Below are positions 13,572 to 23,934 of a stretch of DNA of 64,000 nucleotides, piece by piece (within the stretch, counting starts at the first letter, position 1; each line of letters begins with the position of its first letter). A model generated the notes under the pieces. The model did not search any database, had not been told where the DNA came from, and saw only the letters and a list, made by a program, of their open reading frames with translations. Source of the stretch: Erigeron canadensis. Its lineage: Eukaryota > Streptophyta > Magnoliopsida > Asterales > Asteraceae. Location: the NCBI RefSeq assembly GCF_010389155.1, contig NC_057764.1:620001-684000 (forward strand), given 5' to 3'. A program made the translations under genes and the position numbers.

Positions 13572-13767
13572 CCACTGCGCCGCAGTGGGAGCTTGTCTTA
13601 GCTCACTGCGCCGCAGTGGGCTTTTGGGTAATTGTTACCGAGGAAAACCACTACGCCACAGTGGGTGTGTGGTGCCTCACTGCGCCGCAGTGAGCCTTCT
13701 TTCATTTTCTGCCGAAGTTTTCCACTGCGCCGCAATGGAGGTGTTTTGCCTCACTGCACCGTAGTGG
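13572..13767 (+). repeat. Array of six 17-bp GC palindromes inside LTR A
   Basis: Near-perfect palindromes of the form CCACTGCG-C-CGCAGTGG start at 13572, 13603, 13648, 13677, 13722 and 13751. Spacing alternates 31, 45, 29, 45, 29, so the true repeat is a dimer of about 75 bp. Later copies are degenerate (CGCAATGG, CACCGTAGTGG). The array ends about 52 bp before the LTR end. Confidence 0.9.
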
Positions 13768-13824
13768 GCACATAAAAAAAAATTATACGATTTTGTTTAA
13801 AAAGGTTTGGGTTCTTACAATGTA

Positions 13825-15482
13825 CATGCCCTTTGCAAGGGTAGGGTAGGAGGTCCGTTTAGGACCATTCATTTTGTTAAAGGGAGTCAAATTTTTGCGA
13901 CTACTATAAAGTCCATTGAGTCAACTCAATAAGAACTCGTTCATCAACCAAAAAACAATTTTTTATTTGATGCTGCCGAAAGTTATTTTATTCTTGACTT
14001 TCTTGTACTTGGATTAAGTGGCTTAAAAGCCTATTTTAACGATGTAACAATTCTTTTGGTTTTTGGTATCCTAGTTTTTTTTTTAACATTCAACTTTTTA
14101 TTAATCATAAGAAAAATAACAAGAAGCTAGTGTTGCAAGGAGAGTGGTCAGGAAACAAAAAGCAAAGCAACAAAGGGAATGATCAAAAATTGAAACTACT
14201 TTATATTGACCGGTCTATTCTATGTTTTGAGTACATGTATGTTAACCATTGGAAGCTTAGTGTCTTGAACTCTTTGAAAGCACATCGCAGGGAAGGAATT
14301 TTAATTGAGAAGATGTCGTTTCCAGACTTCCAAGTGACCCAGCAGAAAGTGAGAACTGTGAGATTGGGCTTACTTCAGGACGAGTGCAAGCATCATTGTG
14401 TGTGTACAATAGCATCCTGATCTCAGTTGGTTTGGTTACGGATAGCTTGCACTAGGACAGTAGCATAGTTGGTATTTTAGTATAAATCTTTTCAACCGAG
14501 TATCTTATTAATAATAATAAAAAAAAACTTTAATAAAAGTTGACTCGTTCATGGCTAGGGATATTAATGGATTTCTAATGTGGGTCAAACATTCACATTC
14601 ATATCTATTTAAACTTAAATTTCTCCTTTTATACACATTAAATTGAAATAGATAATGCATATCAACAACAATACTCAATCTAGTTAGAGGTAAAAGTATG
14701 GGATGATGTGTGCATTGTTGTAGACTCGTAAATCTTGAATGGAACCAAAACTTGATTTTTAAATCGTGACTCAAATCGTAAGAGTTATGATATTTTATAA
14801 TATAATATAGATGCGTATATATATATATATATATATATGGGGATATATTCCCTACACCATCATGTAGGTAACTCTCTATATAATTCCTTTTAAAAAATAA
14901 AAATAATATCACCTTAAATTAATTTACTTCCATACTCCACTAATTTTTCGTATAATTTGCTACAATTTAAAGAAAAAAATACTCCCTTAAACATGTGTTT
15001 GACTTTTTTATTATTATTATTATTATGAATCAATTTATTTAAATATTAGGTGTTATAGGAATCATAGTGGTTATACCACTAACTAAAAGAAAAGAAACTA
15101 TACATGAAATTGACATCCAAATTTGGCCAGTACCTGCAATTTCAACTCTGAGCCAGATTTCATAACCAATGGCACAAAAACACCACCTCTTTGCATTGCA
15201 ACATTGCATCAATCATACTCCACAAATTCAAATATAAAAGATGTGTCACATATATACTTATTTTACTAAGCTAAATGAAAAAATAAATTGGCAAACATCA
15301 AAGTACGATAAGTTCTAAAAACATAATTATTATCATCAAGAAGAAAAATGGTGCATTTATGCATTTGCCAAGTCCCATGTCACTTGAACGATGTCATATT
15401 TTTTGCGCCTCATCCATCTAAGAAAACCAAAACAAATGTAAATAAGACATATAAAGATTTCAGAATGAACTGAAGATTAAGA
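13825..15482. other. Intergenic sequence between LTR A and LTR C
   Basis: No supported gene. A 96-residue open frame at 14130-14420 has no domain I recognise. An (AT)n run lies at about 14814-14837. A minus-strand stretch near 15366-15420 reads as a possible terminal exon (acceptor TTCTTAG, then WMRRKKYDIVQVTWDLANA and a stop), but it has no partner exons that I can find. Confidence 0.4.
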
Positions 15483-18266
15483 TGTAACAACCCTCAAATT
15501 TCGATTAGGATAATTTACTTAGACTTATCTGAGTCTTTATCCCTAGAGATTTATTAAGAGAATTGACCTTTTAGACATTCAAGGCACAGTGATAGTTGCC
15601 CTCTCGTTCAATAAAACACCGTAGATGACTAGCTATCTTAGAAATGCCATAAACAATAACTATAATCATTCAATACAATCCCAAAGTATAAATTAGTTCT
15701 AATCAAACTTGGCGAAATGTCAATGAACCAAAAATCTTATTTCGAGAAGTTGGGATTATACAAATAAGAATGCAAGGTTCATAAGCTGTGATAACAACCG
15801 AAGATACTAATAAATGTCCAACAATTTAAACACCAAGCTAATTAAAGTTCAAACGGACATAAAAATATAATAACCCTCTCTAAATAATAAATTTAAACTA
15901 TTATGCACATAAAAGTGAGCTTGAATAATAGTAAGTAAATATATATGTCTATTGTAAATACAAGTTTATAAATAATGAGTTAAGCTATAAAAATTAAAGG
16001 CACAACAAATATATACATACATACATACACGGGCATACACATACATGCACATAATTAGCTTTGAAAGCACCAATATCAACTAACAAGTCAAGGATTACAT
16101 GCATGTACCTACACTAAATAAACCTACATTACATACAAATATACATACACTTATATTATACCCCAAAAGTTCAAAATCCCCTCCCATTTTACCCTAACCA
16201 AACCGGCCCCCATTCCCAAACACCCCTCACCCAATCAAAATTCACCTATCTTTTTATTCCCCAAGAAAAAGCAAGACCAAACATGCACTCAACCCTTACA
16301 CACCCATAACTCCTTACACTTCCAACACACACCCATTTCTCTCTCATTCTCTCTCAAAATTCTGCATCCCTCTCCTTCTTCCTCTTCATTTTCGGCCCGA
16401 AGAAAGCAAGAAAACAAAAACATAAATCATATCTAAACAATAATAATAATAAGGATTTAAAAGGGGTTAAGCAAGGATTAATTCAAGATAGATTTAAGGG
16501 TTATTTTAAGCTTGGATTAAGGTTCATTTGGGGCTTAGAAGACCACGAATTTTCTGCCTAAAACCACTCTCAAATCCGAGTTCATCAAGGGTATAAATCT
16601 TCATCTCTTAGTTTAATCTATCTTGTTCTTGTATATATTCAAGGATTCTTATCAAAAGTTCATGTTTTCTTTCAAATAAACACTTGATGAGGGCAAAGTT
16701 GATAGGGTCTTTCTTCCCATACTCATGCATGTTGAATCTATGAAGAAAAATCCAAGGATTCAACTAGTTTAAGACCCAAAGGTGTTGTCATAAATTAAAT
16801 AGATTTTAAAGTGATTTCTCCTTTTAAATATGGTCATACTTTTATATATTTTGATGAATATATTTCTGGAGTTTTTCATAAAAATATGTTTTTAAGTTGT
16901 TGAATTGAAGATGGATAAAGATTTGTTGTTAAAATGATGAGATGATTACATGCATGCTTAAATTTGCACTAGTTTAAATTGGTTTTGATATGGGACTTGA
17001 GATGGATCTTTTAAGGATGATTGATGAACTTGAAATTGATTGAAATCTGTATATTTGATGTTAAGAGATACAAAATAAAGTAATAATCTTGTTAGTGGAA
17101 TCTAGAGGTTAAAGCAAGCAACCAAAACCATTGGTGGGATGCATTAACCAATAAACATTCTGACAGAATTGGTCTTCTGTCTTGTAACGATTAAACTGAA
17201 CATGTGAGGGCATTTTCAAGAAAAACTATCAAAATAAAAGTTGTAAAAAAATGAGTTAAGATTAACCTCCAACTGGAATTACTCAAAAATACTGAACCAA
17301 ACGAAAGATATGATTTTTCTACTAAAACTGGTCAAAACTGTAATTTTGTATGAATATTTTATAAACTTTAACAATTTTTATCTCCTAATCCATAAAGTTC
17401 CAGGAGGTCATACTTGGTGGAAAGTAATTTCAATGTGTTTTGAACTGAAAATAAAATCATGGGATTTTTCTAACAATCAGAACATCAAGAACTTTTATAA
17501 AACTTCTGATGTCGCAAGCAGTGCCCATTCGGGACAGTTTGTGTTTGGATAATTTTTACGGACACCAAACATCATCTAAAAATTCACCAAAAATTCACAA
17601 AAATACTAGATACATGTAAGTCACTGTGTAAAAATCATGAAGGTCCAAATAATTCGTCTTGACCCCAAAATAGTAGCTATCATTTCTTAAAAATAAAGTA
17701 TAAAACAGAAAATTTGTAAGTAATCTTATAAATGGCATAATGGGCTAGGTAATGAACTAAGAATCATAATGGGCTAACCTGACCCAAATAATGAACCCAT
17801 AAGGAACACAAATCAGTAGGCCCACTTGGCCCAATAAGCCTTATAGCCCAATAACCACTATGACCCATTAAACACCTAACACAAATCACCGGAATCGACA
17901 AAAGACTTATTTCTTTTACTAGACTTTCTGACTAAAACCTACGAACTCACCAACCTTTGTGTTGACACGTTTTAGTATACTTTTCAGGTACTCAGGCTAA
18001 TCAGGGATAAAGACTGTTATGCTAGGCTTGGACTTCGGAGTTTAGTACTCTTTTATTTATTGTCAGACTTTAAGGCTACATGCCTTGGATTTTTTCTTTA
18101 TGGACCTGGTTGTAATAAGCTATTTTAGCACTGTTATGACTTTGAACTCATGTTTTTGGGGAATATATTTATTATATTCTATTTCATTTAGCAGTATCTA
18201 TGTAATTCCATGTCGTGCTGTACTTTATATGTCACCTCATGTTTCCGCCAACGGTGGGGTGTTACA
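15483..18266 (+). mobile_element. Solo-LTR-like element 'C', about 2.8 kb
   Basis: Begins TGTAACAACCCTC and ends GGGGTGTTACA, the ends expected of a long gypsy-type LTR. It contains a CT-rich leader-like stretch at about 16320-16400 and an ATAC-type microsatellite at about 16010-16050. The bases flanking the two ends (TAAGA and ATAGG) do not match, so either an end is misplaced or the element arose by rearrangement. No coding region is seen; the open frame at 17310-17552 is not recognisable. Confidence 0.6.
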
Positions 18267-18559
18267 ATAGGATGATCACTATGAAAAGTCGTCTTTGAAT
18301 TTGATGTTCGGTGATCTTCGTCTTCTTCAGCACCTCTTCATGAACGAACTGCTTTATCATATTGTATCACAAATTCATTTAGCATAGTTTTAGAGTTCAC
18401 ATAACCATCAAAAAATGAATTTATGCTTTCACTTCTACCACTTGTCTTCATTCCAGCAAAAAATGTATCTTTTAAATATGCTTTAATCCAATAATTACGT
18501 AATGCATACATTTTGCCCAACCAACTACCGTCTTCTATGTTATACGTCTCTTTAAAACT
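18267..18559 (-). pseudogene. FAR1/FHY3-related (FRS, MULE-transposase-derived) gene fragment with in-frame stop
   Basis: The minus strand reads YNIEDGSWLGKMYALRNYW, then KDTFFAGMKTSGRSESINSF, FDGYVNSKTMLNEFVIQYDK and AVRS, followed by a TGA (18340-18338). The same frame then continues RGAEEDEDHRTSNSKTTFHS-DHPI. This is the end of the MULE transposase-like domain of FAR1-RELATED SEQUENCE proteins, with the premature stop in the conserved 'AVRSR' region. The fragment is cut at 18266 by the right end of LTR C and at about 18560 by A+T-rich repeats. It could derive from an FRS host gene or a MULE transposon. Confidence 0.85.
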
Positions 18560-19080
18560 AATTTTTTAAAAAATAAAAATAATATCACTTGTAACCATTA
18601 GTTTTTTAAAGCCCTCTTTAAAACTAAAAAAATTAATTTTAGGGCTTTAAATATATATACTAAAAAATATATTTACTAAAAAATAACATCCTTATAGCTT
18701 ATAACTTGTTATAAGCTAATGGTTATAACTTGTAACCATTATTTTTTAAATATATTTACTAAAAAATATATTTACTAAATTAGTTTTAAAACTAAAAAAT
18801 TAATTTTAGGGGTTTAAATATATTTACTAAAAAATAACATCCTTATAGCTTATAACTTGTAACCATTAGTTTAATAAATTATTGTTAAGAAAAAAGCAAT
18901 TTTAAATAATTATATTATGAAAAAAGGTTTTATTAATAACAACATATAAATTCATTGTTAACATGGATAAATAATTTACTAAATTAATAACAATGAGTTG
19001 TCTCAAATGTTAAACTAAATATTTTAAATATATATATATATATATATATTTATTTATATATATATATGGATAAACAATTA
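18540..19080. repeat. A+T-rich local duplications and (AT)n tract
   Basis: Blocks containing TTAATTTTAGGG, TTTACTAAAAAATA and CATCCTTATAGCTTATAACT occur near 18619-18745 and again near 18786-18873. A TAACTTGTAACCATTA motif is repeated. An (AT)n tract covers about 19028-19070. No coding function. Confidence 0.7.
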
Positions 19081-19396
19081 TATTTTTTAATCATAAAATT
19101 TAAAGAGTAAATTCTGATATAAAAAATATTTTTTTTTCTTACACGCCTTAGTTTTTTTTTCTTTTTTCCAATGAAAAATATAAAGTAGTAGGAATGTAGG
19201 ATAATATGGATAGACGGTGGCAGCCTTGAGAATACAAACATCTCGGTCGAGCCAAGAAAAAAATACCCCCAAGTTCTACTGAATTCTAATATATAAACAC
19301 CTTTTTTATATATACAAATGATAAATAGCGTTATAACAATTAAAATGCATAATAAAATCATAATTTTAGAATTACATACCATAATGGTTACTTTTT

Positions 19397-19556
19397 TATG
19401 TAGGCCCGGGCCCGACCCGTTAAAACCCGGACCCGAACCGACCCGCCCGTGGGGTCAACGGGCTGGTTCTCGGTTCCACTTTTCTTGCACTTTCGGTTCC
19501 TGGGTCAAGCCGGTTCGGTCCGGGTCGGGCCGGTTCTAAACCCGTGCTCATCCCTA
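19397..19556. mobile_element. GC-rich hAT-type terminal fragment or small non-autonomous hAT
   Basis: About 160 bp dense in CCCGGCCCG/CCGGGTCGG motifs. Read on the minus strand it begins TAGGGATGAGCACGGGTTT, which aligns by eye with the hAT end at about 60374 (TATGGGTGATCATGGGCTC followed by CCGGCCCG). GC content is far above its surroundings. The left end does not show a matching inverted repeat, so this may be one end only. Confidence 0.6.
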
Positions 19557-19839
19557 AACCCTTTACTTGAAACTTTACGACTCGTTATCATATTTCGAAA
19601 TCAATTAGCCGACCATTCAAAATGGACAAAACACATGACAACATTTCAAAGAGCTTTTAATCTCAATCAAACCAAATCAAGTATACTCAACCAAATGGGT
19701 CATTTACCTAAGTTGCCAAACAACCAAAACACCATTTGACATCAAATTATATTTAACTTTACAATCAAGACTCATAAGTTTGCAATCATGAAAGGACTAG
19801 ACTCGATAACCGAAAATATAAATTTTTTTTTTTAATAAC

Positions 19840-19932
19840 CCACTGCGCCGCAGTGGAAAGCCTCGGCAAGAACAGGAACGAAGCCCCACTGCGCCGCAGT
19901 GGGCTTGACACACCCCAACTGCGCCGCAGTGG
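19840..19932 (-). repeat. Three GC palindromes inside LTR B
   Basis: Copies of CCACTGCG-C-CGCAGTGG start at 19840, 19886 and about 19916. The 46- and 30-bp spacing repeats the 45/29 alternation seen in LTR A. The array lies 51 bp from the LTR end, matching the 52 bp in LTR A. Confidence 0.9.
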
Positions 19933-20537
19933 GAGACCTGACCTGCAACCCTAACACCATTTTGACAACCAAACCAACTTAAAACCTTCATGTGACGCAA
20001 TGAGCTTCACATACTACATTCCGAAAGTTTCTAACAACATCATAAATATATTTCCAACACAATTACATCACAACTGGATTCAAAACCCATGAGCGCCATC
20101 AAACGGGTCATTTACCTATTTTGACACCATTTTCGCCCGACATTCAAAATTACAATTTTTCAAAAGCTTTACACCTGAACTTTTGCAGAATTACAACCAA
20201 AACATCACCATAAAACCAAAATGTATCAAGAGCCAAAGGAGGGTGACAACTAGGCATCAACACCAAATATCGTCATTCATCCAAGAATGACCTAAATACC
20301 TTCAAAACTTCCAAAAGTTACTTCAAGCTCTAATTCAACTTTCTTCAAATCAACAACACTAGTTCCTCCTTCCTGAACTACCTATAAAAGTGTAAACAAC
20401 TAAAATATAAGCAAAGTATAAGGAGTTTCACATGTAACCTATGGCATCGTCATGTCACATTTACATATTCACCTTGCACACAAACAATACATGTATGGAT
20501 CCATATAAGCTAAACAATCATAACAATCATATCTATC

Positions 20538-20694
20538 GGGATTCTTAGGCCCCGAAGGTTCTTAGGCCTCATATCACATCAACTATCGGGATTCTTAGGC
20601 CCCGGAGGTTCTTAGGCCTCATAAACAATGCCCCACACGGGCTTCATGCCAAATCAATTACCATGCTTGGAACATTCACATCTCATGGTAATTG
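20538..20694 (-). repeat. Hairpin array and covarying stem in LTR B
   Basis: Two dimers, each GGGATTCTTAGGCCCC followed by an AGGTTCTTAGGCCT unit, lie at 20538-20570 and 20588-20620. To their right CAATTACCATG (20655-20665) pairs with CATGGTAATTG (20684-20694). In LTR D the same stem is CGATTACCA/TGGTAATCG (21889-21897 with 21919-21927). Confidence 0.85.
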
Positions 20695-23092
20695 ACCCAA
20701 CGTAAACATAAGGGTATGCAAATATACTCACCTCCTCCGCAACAAAGATAATAACGCTAAATGAACAAGCACAAGCAATCTTCAACCTATGATCATATCG
20801 TACAAATGCATAAGCTTACATTCACAACTATGACTAGCTCAACCTAGTCATACTCAATCACTAGCCTTCCTAGACCCAAAACCCAACCCATTTGTCATTG
20901 AGTTTCATTTTCTTTAACAAACACACTAGGTAGTTCAACCTACCATTTTCATCAATAATTCCATAACTAGTCAAAATTCATCTTTTCTCAAGAACTAAAA
21001 TTTATCACATGCACTCGTTATTTTCATAAACAACATATCATATAACTCAATGACAACTAGGTTAACTAAGGAATTGGGGAAAAATTAATCATAATTCAAT
21101 TTCTAGCAAAACCCCCAATTTGGCTCATCCATGAACCCTAATTTCAAAAGAATGAGGAAACTAACTTTAGGGGAAATCAAAACCTCAACAATAGAAGATA
21201 ATAGATTAGGGTTTTCAAGCCACAATTTTTTCCCCTTTTTCCTTCAAATTTCGACCACCACCACCAACCTACAAACCCTAGCTTTTGAATTCTTGAATAA
21301 AGATTACTTGATGGTGATGATTAAAGACTTTGCTCTTGGATGAGTTATTCTTTGATTTTGAAAGAATAAAAGAAGGAATGCATGAAGGGAAGAAGAAATT
21401 AAGAGTGGAAGTATGATTCACACTCAAAAGAAAATGTCTGGCACTTCCTATGGGTGCCACGACCCACTTCCCAAATTGGTGGGTATTTACCCGCTATCCG
21501 CTAAAGTTCCAACTAAATTAACCCCATATCCAGAAATAAAATACTAGGAAATTAATTTAATGTCAAAACTATAAAAAGAGGTTAATTTCTTTTACCTTAA
21601 AATATTTGGGGTGTTACAAATCAAACATGAACAACATTTCAACTCAAAGACATGGGATATCATGAGCCAAGAGTTCAAAGGGGGCAACTACGGATTCTAA
21701 CCACAAACTATTTTACCGCAAAATGATATCATTTCTAAAGCAACTTTAGTCTTTAAGCACTCATCTTTGCTTCACTTCCGGGACAACCTTAGGTATTATC
21801 TCAATTCAACAAGAGGTTTTTAGGCCTCATCTCAATTCAACTATGGGATTCTTAGGTCCCAACCTCAAATTAGGACCTAACGCCGAATCGATTACCACAC
21901 ACGGAATCCACCATCATATGGTAATCGACCCAACGTACATATAATCGTATGCAAGAGTACTCACCTCCTACGCGACAACCAAATCCATGATGACTGCAAG
22001 AACAAAAATTACAAGCTTTCAATTGAGCAAATCAAATTAAAAACACATATAAGGCCATCCATCATAATCAAGGTTATCTAGCCATAGCCAAACACAAATA
22101 AGTCGCTATCAACTCATAACCCATTTTCATTCTCATCTGGTTCTTCAATTGTTTTTTTTTAAATCTCACTTTACTTTCAAAAGAACATGGCCATAACTCA
22201 TTTTAATACAAAAATCACCATTTCACTATCTTATCACTATGGCTAAGCAGCACTTTGCTCAAAATCAATTTTTCTATCTTTTTATAATCACTCCTATATG
22301 GTCATACTACAATAACATTTAAAATATTCATTTTCTTGCTTTAGCCATAAAAACTACCAAAAACACTTTTTTATCAAAACATTCATGCAATGTTACAACA
22401 ATATAAAATTTTACAAATAGAAATGAAAAATCCATAACAAAATCATCCTATCACTCAAAGTTCCCAATTTCATCAAAGTTGAAGAACCTTAACTTGAAAC
22501 TAACCCAAATAACTCAATTCACCAAAACTTCAAAATTTATTTGATTGTATGAACCATAATTTTCTAAGATAATTAAATTTAAGCTATAAGAATCCATACC
22601 TTTAGGTAATGAGAGTTAAGGTTAAGAACTTGAATCACACTTTTCTTCCACTTTTTCATGTTTGTCAACACACACAAATCCCCAAATATTCCTTATTATT
22701 ATTTGAAGAATTCTTTGATTATGAAGACGAATCACACTAAATTTTAAACCCCAAAGTTAACTGATATGAAAATGGAAGAAAGATTATTATTATTATTGTC
22801 ACTAATTGAATTTTTGATTGAGATTATTATTCTTATTATTCACTTGAAGAATTTGTTTGATTAAATTGAAGGCTGAGAAACAATGAAATGGAATTGGAGA
22901 TAGGAAGAATGAGGATCGTGAAAGAAAGAAAGAAGATAGATGAGTCACAAAGGAAATATGGCTGACACATTCTCTATGTGCCACGTCCCTTAACAAAATA
23001 CGAGTAATTGGGTATTATGCCCGCTATCCACTAAAGTTACAAAATAATTAGATCTATAAAAATTGTAGTCAATTGCATATTCGATTCTCCTA

Positions 23093-23407
23093 TCTATACT
23101 CCTTTATAAAGATTATGCACCTCCCTCAAAATATAAATAGTTACTCATATGTCACATACAAAATTACTAAATTGCCCCTTAATAAAAACCCACTATGAAA
23201 AGAGTTTTATAAATTATCAATTTTGCTCTTAATGAATTAATTTACACCATAAACCCTTATTTTAATACTTAACACTTTAAGCCTTTATCTTCTAAAAATT
23301 TCCACCTACATCACTTGACACTACCACCACCACCAATAGTACCATCACCGACACCACTAGACCGTCTTTTCCACCACCGCCACCGCAATGCGTGGGTACC
23401 ATGCTCG
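23093..23407 (+). mobile_element. Non-autonomous Helitron-like element H1
   Basis: Starts TCTATACTCC and ends with a GC-rich CCACCGCCACCGCAATGCG stretch, GGGTACCATG and CTCG (a one-base variant of CTAG). The 5' TC, 3' hairpin-like GC block and terminal CTAG-like tetramer are Helitron marks. No Rep/helicase is encoded. Confidence 0.6.
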
Positions 23408-23626
23408 TACTATAATAAGAATAGTCCCTATGTTGAAAGTTACACGGGGGAAAATGTCTAAAATACCCTTAATGATATATTACACTATCAGTTCTTAATC
23501 TTTTAAAATATCTCAATTAACTTTTTATATTAAAGACTTTTACATCAATTATCTATATCACTCGCCGCCTCTACCACCAATAGTCACCGCCACGAATACC
23601 GCCGCATAGTGCGGATACCGTGCTAG
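23405..23626 (+). mobile_element. Non-autonomous Helitron-like element H2
   Basis: Its 3' end is CCGC-ATAGT-GCGG, ATACCGTG, CTAG followed by T, a good Helitron terminus. Body blocks such as ATGTTGAAAGTTACA and AAATGTCTAAAAT are shared with the element at 47221-47528. The 5' boundary abuts H1 and is uncertain by a few bases. Confidence 0.65.
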
Positions 23627-23934
23627 TATTTATAAGATAATTATTGGAAAATTTTCAAAATTTATGTTTTTTTAAAATTACGCGTTAGCCAGAAATCGGG
23701 TTTATATCCGTATCTTCTAGCCTCCCCTGTGGATGAAAAAAAAAAGGAAATGAGCATATGGAAGGAAGAGGAAGGGAGGGGTATTTGGGTCAATTGAGAG
23801 TATATTTGTTGATAAACCTTGGTTTTCTCCACCCTCTCCCCTCCCTTCCTCCCTCTATCCATCATTCTCTTTCTGGCTTATAATCCATCAGCACTCCCCC
23901 TCCATTTGTATATATAGTAAAGTAATTATAAGGA

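Larger units (their letters stand above)
11932..13819 (+). mobile_element. Solo LTR 'A' (Ty3/gypsy-type), 1888 bp, TSD ATGTA
   Basis: Starts TGTAACATCC and ends TTCTTACA, so it has TG...CA ends. ATGTA occurs directly before it (11927-11931) and directly after it (13820-13824), a perfect 5-bp target duplication. No internal gag-pol lies next to it, so this is a solo LTR left by LTR-LTR recombination. It is homologous by eye to LTR B in inverted orientation (shared blocks near 11960-12060 and 12280-12440). It carries a splice-donor-like GAG/GTGAGT at 12797, three covarying hairpins (12838-12958) and six GC palindromes (13572-13767). Assignment to a gypsy clade is inference. Confidence 0.88.
19789..21618 (-). 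mobile_element. Solo LTR 'B' nested in LTR D, 1830 bp, TSD AATCA
   Basis: On the plus strand it starts TGAAAGG and ends GGGGTGTTACA. AATCA flanks it perfectly (19784-19788 and 21619-21623). Read on minus it starts TGTAACACCCC and is homologous to LTR A. It contains three GC palindromes (19840-19932), paired hairpins (20538-20620), an 11-bp stem (20655-20665 with 20684-20694) and a splice-donor-like AG/GTGAGT at 20731. Open frames inside it (for example 21131-21343) are LTR leader sequence, not genes. Confidence 0.88.
19557..23045 (-). mobile_element. Truncated LTR 'D', interrupted by LTR B
   Basis: Left part about 19557-19788, right part 21619-about 23045. The right part aligns by eye with LTR E (52000-53300): the TTTACCGCAAA block, CACTTCCGGGACAACCT, GGGATTCTTAGGTCCC hairpins, and CGATTACCACACACGGAATC. 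Removing LTR B and one AATCA rejoins the flanks as GCAATCAAACATG. The LTR start (TGTAACACCCC on minus) is missing at the right, where Helitron-like DNA begins near 23093. The left end is uncertain because of the GC-rich hAT fragment. Confidence 0.65.

Noticed and set aside
12838..13767. CRISPR-like repeat arrays
   Set aside because: Plant nuclear DNA; units are hairpins of variable spacing without unique spacers, inside an LTR.
14130..14420. 96-residue open frame
   Set aside because: No recognisable domain; lies in TE-rich sequence beside LTR A.
15366..15420. Possible terminal exon on minus strand (WMRRKKYDIVQVTWDLANA, stop)
   Set aside because: Good acceptor but no upstream exons; the adjacent sequence is an LTR. 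Could be a gene relic, not supportable alone.
15483..18266. TSD for LTR C
   Set aside because: TAAGA and ATAGG do not match; no alternative boundary gave a clean duplication.
21131..21343. Open frames in LTR B
   Set aside because: They sit in the LTR leader and are not conserved in LTR A.
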